Of a stretch of 64,000 nt of DNA, positions 23,608-32,209 are shown piece by piece. Within the stretch, counting starts at the first letter, position 1; every line of letters begins with the position of its first letter. Made by a program: the position numbers and the translations under genes. This DNA is from Xanthomonas dyei (lineage in GTDB: Bacteria; Pseudomonadota; Gammaproteobacteria; Xanthomonadales; Xanthomonadaceae). The DNA lies in the NCBI RefSeq assembly GCF_002939865.1, contig NZ_MDEE01000001.1, forward strand, positions 124,001 to 188,000, given 5' to 3'. A model generated the notes under the pieces. It was given only the letters and a program-made list of their open reading frames with translations. It was not told the origin of the DNA and searched no databases.

Positions 23608-24246
23608 CTAACGTATTCGTGGAGGAAGCACAGCGGGAAATCCGTCCGACGTCTTGGCAACCCAGCGCACCGCCTCTTGGCTACCTGCGGTGATTGCGAG
23701 TTGCATGTGAGCCATCACGACCAACGCGTTGCTTTGTTTGACCACAACTTCAACGAGTTCAAGCGGGAAGCCCGTTCGCAACCGATGAAGCGCGTGTGCA
23801 CCCGCGTGGACAAACGAGTTGAGTGCCGCCCAAGAGTATTTCTTAAATTCCATAAACGCGTGCAACGGATCAGCTGCCTGCGTCACCGCTTCAAGAGCGA
23901 GCAGCATCTTGGATAGCATTGGCAAACGAGCCGCTAGTGATTCACTTGTCGGTGTCAGCTCTTCTTGTAAGCAGGCCACGTCGGTATCGCTTGCGCAGTA
24001 AAGGACCCACACGGCGCGCACCAGCGCTTCGAACTGCGCTCGATGGATGACTAAGGTGGACGGCTCAGAGCCGACTACGAGTAAGCAGCGACTCGCAACA
24101 GCGTACTCAATCGAAAGCAGGCATAGCGCGCGACAAACTTGCAGTCGATCACTTTGATCAAACGGCGGAGCCGCCGTAATGGGCGCCAACGCCTCCAATA
24201 GCTCATCAGAACCTTCAAAGAGCTTCTCAACCCGCTCAGACATCAT
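23608..24246 (-). CDS. DUF6988 protein
   Basis: A 212-residue, largely helical protein with SIEYAVASRCLLVVG, LVIHRAQFEALVRAVWVLYCA and NSFVHAGAHALHR, the conserved blocks I associate with DUF6988. The His/Arg pattern (RAQFEALVRA) resembles other all-helical families found in toxin or defence neighbourhoods, but no activity is known to me. Of two adjacent ATG codons, the first is chosen because GGGGAAGC lies just before it. The function is unassigned. Confidence 0.65.
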   Translation of the reverse strand: MMSERVEKLFEGSDELLEALAPITAAPPFDQSDRLQVCRALCLLSIEYAVASRCLLVVGSEPSTLVIHRAQFEALVRAVWVLYCASDTDVACLQEELTPTSESLAARLPMLSKMLLALEAVTQAADPLHAFMEFKKYSWAALNSFVHAGAHALHRLRTGFPLELVEVVVKQSNALVVMAHMQLAITAGSQEAVRWVAKTSDGFPAVLPPRIR

Positions 24247-24479
24247 GCTTCCCCAAGCATTGAAACAGTTGGATCGCATCCTGGCGCATCAACAACTCCC
24301 TCCTTCGATTTTTATCCATGCCGTAAAAATTTTCAGCAGCAGCTCTTTCACTTGGATCTTGCCGTAATGGCGTCAGCGGCGAAAGAGCGTGATGACCGAA
24401 CTCAAGCGTAGCGCCATATCTTTTGCAAGATCAGGCGCACTGGTGGCCTATGCCAACAGCCGATGAGAGAGAGGGAGGG

Positions 24480-24959
24480 CTACGCCCACCCTCTTGCTGC
24501 AAGGCTGGTGTGCTGACGCCCGCCGATCACCAGGTGGTCCAGCACCCGGATGTCGAGGAGGCCCAGAGCCTGCTGCAGGCGCTCGGTGACCTTGCGGTCG
24601 GCTTCGCTTGGCTCCGGATTGCCGCTTGGGTGATTGTGGAAAAGGATGACGGCAGCTGCGTTCAATTCCAGGGCGCGCTTGGCGACTACTCGGGAATGAA
24701 TATCGCAGCCGTCGATGGTGCCGAAGAAGAGATGTTCGGTTGCCAGGATCTGGTGCTTGATGTCCAGGAAGACGACTCCGAAGACTTCGTGCGGCAGGTG
24801 AGCGCAGCGGGCAATGAGGTAGTCGCCAGCTTGCTCGGGGCTGTGGATGCGGCCTTGGCGTTGAAGGCGTTGTTCCAGGATGGTGGCTGCGGCGAGCAAG
24901 ATGCCCTCCTCGTCCATCTGGAGTTGGTATTGAGCCTTGATGTCTTGGGTGCGCTTCAT
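24480..24959 (-). CDS. Short RadC-family JAMM protein
   Basis: A 159-residue protein consisting of the RadC MPN/JAB1 domain, with the metal-binding motif HNHPSGNPEPSEAD and upstream HEVFGVVFLD. The usual N-terminal helix-hairpin-helix part of chromosomal RadC (about 225 residues) is absent, as in the RadC homologues common on islands, plasmids and prophages. GGAGAAG precedes the chosen ATG; the open frame extends 318 bp further up but that part looks like random GC-rich translation. RadC-like proteins are predicted metal-dependent hydrolases; their substrate is unknown. Confidence 0.85.
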   Translation of the reverse strand: MKRTQDIKAQYQLQMDEEGILLAAATILEQRLQRQGRIHSPEQAGDYLIARCAHLPHEVFGVVFLDIKHQILATEHLFFGTIDGCDIHSRVVAKRALELNAAAVILFHNHPSGNPEPSEADRKVTERLQQALGLLDIRVLDHLVIGGRQHTSLAARGWA

Positions 24960-25447
24960 CGGTTCTTCTCCACCAGCGCGTTGTGCGCCTCGTGGGAACC
25001 GACAGGCGAAGCGTCCGGCCCTACCGCACCCGAGAGCGAGCACTGCGCAAGCAGCGCGCAGCGCAGGGCCGTAACAAAGCGCAAGCGTCGAGAAGGAGGC
25101 TTGCCCTTGCGGTCGGGACAGCGAAGCCAAGATTCCCTTCAAGAGGCCAAGCGCTGGTGGAGAGTAGTGATGCGCTACTCCCATGCCGGTGGTTGAGGCG
25201 CCAAGAGGGCTGCATGCTGCTGGCGTGCAATTTTTGCCAATCGCCCTCACTCTTTTGCCGAGCGCTAATTTTTTCATGCCATAAGAGTCCGCTCACAAGA
25301 AGTGCTCGTGCTCACAGCATTTCGGCTGGACTAGTCTCAGGCACGCAGCTCAACCGTGTTTCGTAAAGCTATGGGACACTCGGGCCATCTCGCGACCTGC
25401 GGCCAACCATGCGAAACGCTCAGCTAAAAGCTGCCCTAGCTACTCGA
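24960..25447. other. Spacer without recognisable genes
   Basis: Between the divergent RadC and lipoprotein genes there are 488 bp in which I see no convincing coding frame or RNA gene. Overlapping open frames on both strands have GC-rich, low-complexity translations. The promoters of both genes must lie here, but no clear -35/-10 pair stands out. Confidence 0.4.
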
Positions 25448-25834
25448 ATGCGAGTGCGAGTGCTTACAACGATTTGGGTCGTCTCACTTGCCGGGTGCGC
25501 AGCGACTGGCCCTGTCACTAGCTCGCCCATTGAAGGCCCCGTGCGTCTGGGCGAGATTGCGGCGGTCGATGGGCCCAAGGTGCGTCCCGACCAAGTGATT
25601 GAGGACAGCCGTTGCCCGGCTGATGTCCAATGTATTCATGCAGGGCAGCTGATCGTCAGGACGACCGTGCTCGGCGGCGGCTGGTCCCAGCAGATTGATC
25701 TCACGCTTGGCGTTCCGGTGCCTGTTGCCGACGGCACGTTGACACTGGTGGACGCCACACCCGTGCCCATCAATGGGATGGCCACCCCACTACCCGCCGC
25801 TCGCTTTACGTTCAAGTTTCAGGGCGGCCGCTAG
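25448..25834 (+). CDS. Putative small lipoprotein
   Basis: A protein of about 128 residues with a short signal peptide ending in the lipobox LAGC (lipid-modified Cys17 from this start), so it should be anchored in the envelope. The mature part is beta-rich, with two Cys in SRCPADVQC that may form a disulfide, and contains TTVLGGGWSQQIDLTLG. An in-frame ATG 39 bp upstream is possible; the downstream one gives a signal peptide of normal length. Neither has a strong ribosome-binding site. I do not recognise the family. Confidence 0.6.
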   Translation: MRVRVLTTIWVVSLAGCAATGPVTSSPIEGPVRLGEIAAVDGPKVRPDQVIEDSRCPADVQCIHAGQLIVRTTVLGGGWSQQIDLTLGVPVPVADGTLTLVDATPVPINGMATPLPAARFTFKFQGGR

Positions 25835-26045
25835 CCAAGCGATCAATCGATCTGAACAAGCAGTTGCCGCCGCTTACTCTAGGGACTTCCGAGTCAGAGG
25901 ACCAATCAAGAACTTGTCGTCCACCGCACTGGCAATAGCAAAGTGAACTGGGTTATCGCTGCGATTTCAGTGGGCGTGAGAGTAGGTCGGCTGATTGGCA
26001 ACAGACGTCACCCCAGCCTTGTTCGTCCATGCTTCTGAGCCCATG

Positions 26046-26237
26046 CTAGAACAAAATCTCATTGATCCGCCGTCCAACGAATTCGGCATCCTGAGCAGTG
26101 AGAGCTTTTGCCTCAATGATCTGCGCCATGCCCGCGAAAGCACGTAAGAAATGGCATCTGTCAGGACTTGATGCCCGCAACGCTGGCACCGCATCGTCCA
26201 AGTGATCAAGGTGGGTTCGCAACTGGGCTCTGTCCAT
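26046..26237 (-). CDS. Small hypothetical protein
   Basis: A 63-residue protein, MDRAQLRTHLDHLDDAVPAL and onward to FVGRRINEILF, with regular amphipathic helices and balanced charge, which looks like a true small protein. The open frame extends upstream, but that part is Pro/Gly-rich and noncoding in character. The ribosome-binding site is weak. The function is unknown. Confidence 0.45.
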   Translation of the reverse strand: MDRAQLRTHLDHLDDAVPALRASSPDRCHFLRAFAGMAQIIEAKALTAQDAEFVGRRINEILF

Positions 26238-26566
26238 AACCCAGAGTATCGATGGCGCTGTCGCATCGCCTGAGATCGCACCGCCTGTGCCACGCTGGTG
26301 GAGCCACCCACTTGCTGGTGGCTCAGGTCGTTGGAGCTGGGTCACAACTTCAAGAATTAGGGATTGACGCTAGAGTTCGTTTGTTAGATACAAGTGACGA
26401 CCGCGTGCCACATCGTGGCAATAGGGGCGCGGCGCAACCCTGCCACTCGCCCAGTTGGGCTGCCTGCTTCAACTCTGTCAACTCATGCGTTCCTCAACAG
26501 GCAACGGCCTTGTTCCGTGCTTGCTGAGCTTGTGCGACCCCAGAAAACACAAGGAGATGTGCTGCT
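26238..26566. other. Spacer upstream of the secreted nuclease
   Basis: 329 bp with no gene I can support. It should hold the promoter of the nuclease gene, which has a strong ribosome-binding site (AAGGAG) immediately beyond this stretch. Confidence 0.35.
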
Positions 26567-27304
26567 ATGCGATTCCGAATCTTCCTCGCCGTGTCGTTGA
26601 TCACCACGTTCAGTGCTGCGGCCCAGGCCCAAGTGGTCACGCTCAACAAGGGCGGCTACACGTTGAGCTACGACTGCACGAACCGCACCGCGCTGCGCTA
26701 CGAGTATGTATTGCAAGCCGACACCGGCTCGGCAGCGCGCCCTTCAAGCTTCAACTTGGATACCGAATTACCCAGTGGCTGCGCAGGCCAAACGTCGAGT
26801 GCTTCCTATGCCAGTGTGCGTTCGGGCTATGACCGGGGGCACTTGGTGACCTCCAACCACATGGACTACAACGCCACCTACATCCGCCGCGCCAACTTGA
26901 TGTCTAACATCGTTCCTCAGGTGGCTAGCTTCAATCAAGGCATCTGGGTCCGTGCCGAAGAAGTGGCTGAGTGTTATCGCGATATAGCAAGCGTCCAAGT
27001 CTATGGGGGCGTCATTTACAGCGACACGACCAACGACTACTTCCTCACCAGTCATGGCATCCGCACGCCGGATTTCTTCTGGAAGACCATCATCACGGCC
27101 AATCCCAATGGCGGCTCGCGGGCCATCAGTTGGCTCATTCCGAACAGCGCCACGCTCGGATCGCTGGACAGCTACATCGTCAGCATCAATGAGCTGGAAG
27201 ACACCTTTGGCGCCAGCACGATTGGCATCACGGCGCCAGCAGACGTCAAGGCGATGCTGCCGGCAACTACTTGGCCACAGCCGAGTGGTTGTGACCTGAG
27301 CTAA
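26567..27304 (+). CDS. Secreted DNA/RNA non-specific endonuclease (NucA type)
   Basis: A 245-residue protein with a classical signal peptide (cleavage likely after AAAQA, about residue 21) and the catalytic DRGH motif (Asp89-His92) in YDRGHLVTSNHMDYN. A downstream Asn-rich segment (NLMSNIVPQ..FNQGIW) supplies the expected metal ligand. Members of this beta-beta-alpha-metal family cut DNA and RNA without sequence specificity, here in the periplasm or outside the cell. AAGGAG lies 9 nt before ATG. A hairpin terminator follows. Confidence 0.85.
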   Translation: MRFRIFLAVSLITTFSAAAQAQVVTLNKGGYTLSYDCTNRTALRYEYVLQADTGSAARPSSFNLDTELPSGCAGQTSSASYASVRSGYDRGHLVTSNHMDYNATYIRRANLMSNIVPQVASFNQGIWVRAEEVAECYRDIASVQVYGGVIYSDTTNDYFLTSHGIRTPDFFWKTIITANPNGGSRAISWLIPNSATLGSLDSYIVSINELEDTFGASTIGITAPADVKAMLPATTWPQPSGCDLS

Positions 27305-27333
27305 TAGACGGCAATCCGCAGACGTAAGAAATG

Positions 27334-27358
27334 AGTGCCCGAAGTCCCTTCGGGCACT
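27334..27358. terminator. Terminator hairpin between convergent genes
   Basis: A perfect 10-bp inverted repeat (AGTGCCCGAA / TTCGGGCACT) with a 5-nt loop sits between the converging nuclease and H-NS-like genes, 29 bp and 22 bp from their stops. No long T-tract follows on either strand, but the position fits a bidirectional terminator. Confidence 0.6.
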
Positions 27359-27380
27359 CGTTGCCTCGCATTCGCAAGCC

Positions 27381-27776
27381 TCAGCCCGGGAAAGCCGGGA
27401 ACTTCTCATCCGGATGCTTGGCTTTCCATTCTTTGTAAGAAGCACTGCCCTGCCAAACGGTGAAGGCCTTGGGCGGACGACCACGCCCTGACCATGTCTC
27501 TTGGTTGTGTGGCAACCAATACTTGGGCGCCACTTCCTTTCTTGTGGAAGCAGCCTTCTTCGGCTTGGCCACAGCAGCACCGATCAGAGCCGCAATTTCA
27601 GATTTTTGCTTTGCACTGAAATGCTCGGTGTATTGTTCAAGTAGCTTTACGATCTCCGAATAGGCTTCGGATGATTGCTGCTGGCGTAGCTGAGCTTCCT
27701 GCTCTTCCAACTTACGGATTTCTTCTGCCAATTTCTCTTTAGCAGCGGCAAGGGCACTCAAAGACGCGGTTGTCAT
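27381..27776 (-). CDS. H-NS family nucleoid protein
   Basis: A 131-residue protein with an N-terminal coiled coil (about residues 10-60, KEKLAEEIRKLEEQEAQLRQ) for dimerisation and a C-terminal H-NS DNA-binding domain with TWSGRGRPPKAF, the minor-groove AT-hook-like motif. H-NS proteins silence AT-rich, horizontally acquired DNA. Its location inside an AT-enriched island suggests that it silences the island itself or helps the element to be tolerated. The start is not supported by a strong ribosome-binding site. Confidence 0.85.
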   Translation of the reverse strand: MTTASLSALAAAKEKLAEEIRKLEEQEAQLRQQQSSEAYSEIVKLLEQYTEHFSAKQKSEIAALIGAAVAKPKKAASTRKEVAPKYWLPHNQETWSGRGRPPKAFTVWQGSASYKEWKAKHPDEKFPAFPG

Positions 27777-28082
27777 TTAGCAGTATTCCAGTCGATTGAT
27801 TAGCAAATTATTCGGTAGAAATTTATCGTAGTAAAGCCGTGTCTGATCAAGTCAGCAAGCTGAACTCTTTGACCTTAGTAGCATGTTTTCGCAATGGCCT
27901 AACGAGATGGCCGAACACACCTAGACGATACAGCTTTCACGCCTCCGTTTGCACTCAGACAGTTGCGAAGAAGCTCGACGTTCAAGCCGTATCGCAAGGA
28001 GTTTAAACCAAGAGAGTGCTTGCTCAAACCATTGAGCTTTTCTGCGATGCTGAAATAACGGCTACACGCCGCATGTGCTCGC

Positions 28083-28210
28083 CCGACGTCCCCCTGATTT
28101 TGAGTAGCACCGAGGTTTGGAGTCTAATCCGAACGATCAGGAGATTCGATATGAAGAAGCGTCTCAGCGAAGAGTAGATCATCGCCCCCCCCCCCCGCAG
28201 GAAGCCCCGT
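28083..28210 (+). mobile_element. IS3-family end fragment
   Basis: The sequence repeats the terminal inverted repeat of the IS3 relic near 9.6 kb (GACGTCCCCC.TGATTTTGAG, then TTTGGAGTC), followed by the start of the same orfA (MKKRLSEE, then a TAG in place of Gln, then II). Homology fades after a run of 12 C (28185-28196). Only one end remains, so it cannot move. Confidence 0.65.
28185..28196 (+). repeat. Homopolymer tract of 12 C
   Basis: Twelve C in a row within the IS fragment, about 100 bp upstream of the KAP NTPase start codon. Such tracts slip during replication and are also prone to sequencing error. It lies outside coding sequence, so an effect would be on promoter spacing. Confidence 0.8.
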
Positions 28211-28296
28211 TTGAACACAATCAGCGCATCTATGGACGGTGAGCCTGGAAAAAGCCGGGCCAAGATCCCATCATTTGCTTTCGCCCAAGGAGCGCC

Positions 28297-30420
28297 ATGA
28301 TGACCAGATCGCTTGAAATCAGCACCGACGGGGCGCTCGATCCCGTCAACGCACTTGAAAGTGACGGGCTGCTACGTGGAGGCTTTGCACGGGCCACTGT
28401 TGATGCGCTGCGCGCTGTGTCTGCAAATGCCGGCTTTGTGATCTCGCTCGAAGGCCCCTGGGGCAGTGGTAAAACCTCGATGTTTGCCATGATCGAGCAA
28501 GTGCTGCGCCAAGATCCAAACCAACACGCCGTAATCGTTCACTTCAACCCTTGGCTGATCGGCGACCGAGACGGATTGCTCCGTCAATTCCTCGCCAGTA
28601 TTTCGCACGCCATTGCCTTGGGCGACAAAGGTAAAGAGGCTCGCAAAGTTGCCAATGAGTTGCTCAACTACTCCAAAGCTTTCGATCTGGTCAAACTCAT
28701 TCCCGGCGCCGAACCGTGGGCGAGCATTGTCCAGTCGGTTGTTAAGGGTGCAGGAGGAGCAGCCAAGGGGTTCGCCACCCAGAAAGAGCTAGATCTGGAA
28801 GATCGGAAGCGAGCTGTTGAAAAGGCGTTGACCGCCTTCGGCAAAAAGGTCTACGTCTTCATCGATGACGTTGACCGCCTCTATCCGGAAGAGGTCTTCG
28901 AGATGGTTCGCATCATCAAGTCCGTTGGTCAGCTGCCGAGCGTGGGATATTTGGTGGCGTGGGATCCGGACTATGTGAGGCGTGCCCTTCGGTCTGCCAA
29001 TGTTCCGCATGCTTCCACCTATGTAGACAAGATCGTCCAAGTCCGCCTACCAATTCCAGCCATTTCATGGCAGCTCCGTGCGCAACTGTTCCAAGAGGCT
29101 CTTAAATCCGCCGATCCATTGGCATTCGAAGATCACTTCCCACATCAGCATCGACGGCTCCAACTGCTTTATGCCGGGGGCTTTAGTGATCTTCTTGAAC
29201 AGCCCCGTGATGTCACCCGCGTGATCAATACTTTCAATGTGATTGAGCCGGGCCTGAGGGGCGAGATTGTGCCTGCGGACATCCTAGGACTGGCGTGCCT
29301 GATGGTGCGCGCGCCGCGCGTGTATACCGCGCTTCGGCGAGATCCGCAACCTTTCGTCACAGAAATCTCTGACCAAGCAGGCAGTGAGAGAAAGAGAAAT
29401 CATGAGGAGTCAATGGATAAGCTCTTTGCCCGCAGCCCAAACCCAGCCGCTGTTCGACGCCTTGTGCGTCATCTTTTTCCGGCCGCCGCCCAAGCCAGCG
29501 GTGGCCACTCCTACAATCGGCCTTCGGAGGTAGAAGGCCACCTGGCGGCCCCTGGCCGGCTTGGCATTGCGCTGGGCATGTCCATCGGCCAAACCGATGT
29601 TTCGATTGCCGAGGCCAGGCGCTATCTGCTGGATGCGGAAAGCAGGCAAAAAATCAGCGCACAACTGACCGCTGAGAACATTTACGGCTTCTTGGAAATC
29701 CTCGGAAAAGTGAGGGCAGATCTTCCCAGTGATTTGGTGAAGCACAAGATAGAGCTTTGCCAAGACGTCGCCATGTTGATCGATCAGCCCACACTGTTGC
29801 TCGACCGCGAAGCCTTGCGCCGATTACCGCTTGGAGTTGAGGACCGTGCGCTTCAAACTGTCGAAACCATCGCAGCGGGAGAGACACCCAATATTGCCGG
29901 CCAGGTTGCCGATGCTATCGCTCGCAACCCAAACGCACTTACGCTTGGAGGCATCGTGATCGCCAACACATTAGATGAAGCCATCCCCAAGCCCCCCTAC
30001 TCCATTGTCCTGAGCAAGGCTCAGTTGAAAGGGGCAGCAGAACGATTTACTGCGAATGTAGAAGCCGCTGTATCCAGCGGAGCGCTATGGGAGTTGCGTG
30101 GTCCTGGCCGGGTTTTAAATGCAGTCACCAGCGCCGGTGTCAAAGGCACCAAGGCGGTTTTCACCGCATTGAAGAAGCAAGATCCGTCGCTTGATCAGTT
30201 CGCTACACACTTTTTTGAAAGCGGTTATAGCTCTGCGCACGGGGTTTCGTTCTCCGTGCGCCCTTACCTTTGCACCGAGAAATTTATCAGTCTCAACAGT
30301 CTTCGTGCCCACGCGCGTCAGCGCCTGAAGGAAGAACTGCCTCCGGCTGCCAGGATGGCATGGCGGTCAGTTGCCGAAGATCAATCATTCTACGTCGACG
30401 GCGAGAAAGGGCGTTGGTAA
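28297..30420 (+). CDS. KAP-family P-loop NTPase
   Basis: A 707-residue protein with Walker A GPWGSGKT (residues 53-60), HFNPWLIGDR typical of KAP NTPases shortly after, and Walker B FIDDVDRLYPEE (Asp190, Asp191). A helical insert around residues 105-165 (VKGAGGAAKG) may be the membrane-associated segment found in many KAP proteins. KAP NTPases include PifA, which blocks phage T7, and are frequent in defence islands. AAGGAG precedes the ATGATG start. It heads a run of three plus-strand genes, ending in an sce7726-like nuclease. Confidence 0.8.
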   Translation: MMTRSLEISTDGALDPVNALESDGLLRGGFARATVDALRAVSANAGFVISLEGPWGSGKTSMFAMIEQVLRQDPNQHAVIVHFNPWLIGDRDGLLRQFLASISHAIALGDKGKEARKVANELLNYSKAFDLVKLIPGAEPWASIVQSVVKGAGGAAKGFATQKELDLEDRKRAVEKALTAFGKKVYVFIDDVDRLYPEEVFEMVRIIKSVGQLPSVGYLVAWDPDYVRRALRSANVPHASTYVDKIVQVRLPIPAISWQLRAQLFQEALKSADPLAFEDHFPHQHRRLQLLYAGGFSDLLEQPRDVTRVINTFNVIEPGLRGEIVPADILGLACLMVRAPRVYTALRRDPQPFVTEISDQAGSERKRNHEESMDKLFARSPNPAAVRRLVRHLFPAAAQASGGHSYNRPSEVEGHLAAPGRLGIALGMSIGQTDVSIAEARRYLLDAESRQKISAQLTAENIYGFLEILGKVRADLPSDLVKHKIELCQDVAMLIDQPTLLLDREALRRLPLGVEDRALQTVETIAAGETPNIAGQVADAIARNPNALTLGGIVIANTLDEAIPKPPYSIVLSKAQLKGAAERFTANVEAAVSSGALWELRGPGRVLNAVTSAGVKGTKAVFTALKKQDPSLDQFATHFFESGYSSAHGVSFSVRPYLCTEKFISLNSLRAHARQRLKEELPPAARMAWRSVAEDQSFYVDGEKGRW

Positions 30421-30510
30421 TTGGCGGTAGAGCTGCCACCATCGCGCAACTCATTAAACTGCCCTGCTCTACAGCATCCAACATCGGGCATATCTTGAGA
30501 AACGAAAACT

Positions 30511-30828
30511 TTGGGCTTGTCTGAAGATCAAATCACAGGTTGTGACGCAGAGATTGCCGTCGAGCAGCCCTTCCATCACTTGCGCTGGGTAGTCGGCAGT
30601 GACCACTTGGATGACGGGTTGGCTGGCATTGATGTTGCCCAAAGCGCGTTAGCAGGTCTTATACTTACTGGAAAGCGTTCGAAGCTTCCTTTCCAAGAAG
30701 ATTGGCCTCCTGCTTTTCGAGCTTTCTTTAAGCTTATCAATCAATTTGACTTTAGCAGAGGTAACGTAGTCGAGGGGCGGTTTGGATATAGTGTCTTCTT
30801 ACCTTTTGGAACCCTGGTAAATTATTGA
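30511..30828 (+). CDS. Hypothetical protein
   Basis: A 105-residue protein with a TTG start (TTG at 30511 or 30517) and no clear ribosome-binding site. The sequence has a normal globular look (VEQPFHHLRWVVGSDHLDDG, LPFQEDWPPAFRAFFKLI). Not recognised. Its place between the KAP NTPase and another hypothetical gene on the same strand suggests a shared transcript. It may be a truncated gene. Confidence 0.4.
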   Translation: MGLSEDQITGCDAEIAVEQPFHHLRWVVGSDHLDDGLAGIDVAQSALAGLILTGKRSKLPFQEDWPPAFRAFFKLINQFDFSRGNVVEGRFGYSVFLPFGTLVNY

Positions 30829-30877
30829 CCAGAAGTAAGCGCTTGCCAAGTACACGTCTAGGTAAACGAGGCCATCT

Positions 30878-31504
30878 ATGGGGAATAAGCATCCAACCAG
30901 CTTTATGAATGAGCGCAGCCTGGAATACTTCGTTATTCCTGAGCTGAGCAGGATTCTGTCCCCCTTTTGCAAGAGCGTAGTTCCGATATTTTTTTGGAAA
31001 ACGCGAGAAGGAGGAAAGATGTCTTCGAAAGTCAATGGTGGCAAAGCAGTCAAGATCATTGCCGTTTTCGCACGTCGCCCCAAGCTAACTGACGACCCCA
31101 TGATTATCGAAGGTAAAATTAATCATGAAATCGTACGGTTTGCGCAGAAGGCGCACTCATACGGCATCCCCACCATTGCAGCTTTTTGCGCGGCAAGATC
31201 GTTGTTCGAGCTAAAAACGGAATCCATCCGTTGGATTTCTCTTATGGATGAGGATCCTAACGAAGATGTCTTCTTCTTCGAAAGATCAAGCAAGCATGAA
31301 CTTCTTAAATCTGACGGCTCACCCATCAGCACTATCTCAACCGAACTGCTAGCAAATCACCTCTTATCTAAAACTGACGCCATCGCGTTTAATCACGGCG
31401 TTGAGGCGATGTCTGACTTGCGGCACGAGTTAAGTGATTATCAATTCTTCATGGGTGGATTTGGATCTACCTATAAGCCCGTATATTTATTGATAGAACA
31501 ATAA
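30878..31504 (+). CDS. Hypothetical protein
   Basis: A 208-residue protein with a GAGG ribosome-binding site and AT-richer codon use than its neighbours. Visible features: an N-terminal helix (NERSLEYFVIPELSRIL), a central beta/alpha core (VKIIAVFARRP, EIVRFAQKAHSYGIPTIAAF) and an acidic segment (MDEDPNEDVFFFE). The core could be Rossmann- or nuclease-like, but no diagnostic motif is present. It lies between the KAP NTPase and the sce7726-like gene on the same strand. Confidence 0.5.
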   Translation: MGNKHPTSFMNERSLEYFVIPELSRILSPFCKSVVPIFFWKTREGGKMSSKVNGGKAVKIIAVFARRPKLTDDPMIIEGKINHEIVRFAQKAHSYGIPTIAAFCAARSLFELKTESIRWISLMDEDPNEDVFFFERSSKHELLKSDGSPISTISTELLANHLLSKTDAIAFNHGVEAMSDLRHELSDYQFFMGGFGSTYKPVYLLIEQ

Positions 31505-31582
31505 AAATAAGATCAAATCTTACAGACTGTCAATGAGCACAATGGTGTGCCACAATGGACGACCATCAGAGGTCCTAGCGAT

Positions 31583-32209
31583 ATGTATGCCGATGACATC
31601 AAAGCGATTTTGGTATCGGCATTATTACCGAACCTGATTTTAGACGAAGTATTGGGCTCAGAAGTTCGCTTCGGAGATGGAAAGTTCAGGGCTGATCTAG
31701 TTATATCGTCTCCCTTTCGACTTAGTGCCATTGAAATTAAAGGCCCACGAGATAACCTTGATAAATTGGTTAATCAGGCATTTGGCTACTCATCCTTGTT
31801 CTTGGATTTCTCAGTTGCCTCAGACGATTTATGGCTACCCGCCATTAGAAAGCGCATGCCCCGTTCTGCCGGACTGATGACGCTCCGTGGTTCCGAGCTA
31901 TTGACGGTAAGAGTCCCGCGTGTTCGTCGTCGTTTGAAATCGGAAGAAGCGCTTAAATGGCTGCATACCGATGATTTGAGAAAATTATTACGAGAACATG
32001 GCATATCGCCAAATGGTCACTATGAAGCGCTTTGCCTCATGGCAAAAGCACACTTTTCAGAATTGGCCCTTTCAGGGTTCGCGATCAAAGCAGTCTATGA
32101 GCGGCTTCTCCCGAGGTTCGAGATTTTTCGAAATGAACTAGGGAGAACAGTTACCTTAGATGACATTCGGATGCTTACGCTTAGTGATCAGATCAGCGGC
32201 CGATTTTGA
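31583..32209 (+). CDS. sce7726-like PD-(D/E)xK nuclease
   Basis: A 208-residue protein of the sce7726 type. The core RADLVIS...LSAIEIKGPRDNL carries Asp38, Glu51 and Lys53 of a PD-(D/E)xK nuclease fold, followed by VNQAFGYSSLFL. The C-terminal half is helical with LREHGISPNGHYEALC. The ATG at 31583 has GAGG at good spacing and is preferred over a GTG 36 bp upstream. It would cut DNA in the cytoplasm. It closes the KAP gene cluster and overlaps the end of the convergent Beta-protein gene by 17 bp, so read-through would produce antisense RNA. Confidence 0.65.
   Translation: MYADDIKAILVSALLPNLILDEVLGSEVRFGDGKFRADLVISSPFRLSAIEIKGPRDNLDKLVNQAFGYSSLFLDFSVASDDLWLPAIRKRMPRSAGLMTLRGSELLTVRVPRVRRRLKSEEALKWLHTDDLRKLLREHGISPNGHYEALCLMAKAHFSELALSGFAIKAVYERLLPRFEIFRNELGRTVTLDDIRMLTLSDQISGRF

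Noticed and set aside
24423-25196. 257-codon plus-strand frame opposite the RadC gene
   Set aside because: The minus strand encodes an intact RadC metal motif with a good start; the plus frame is its antisense shadow.
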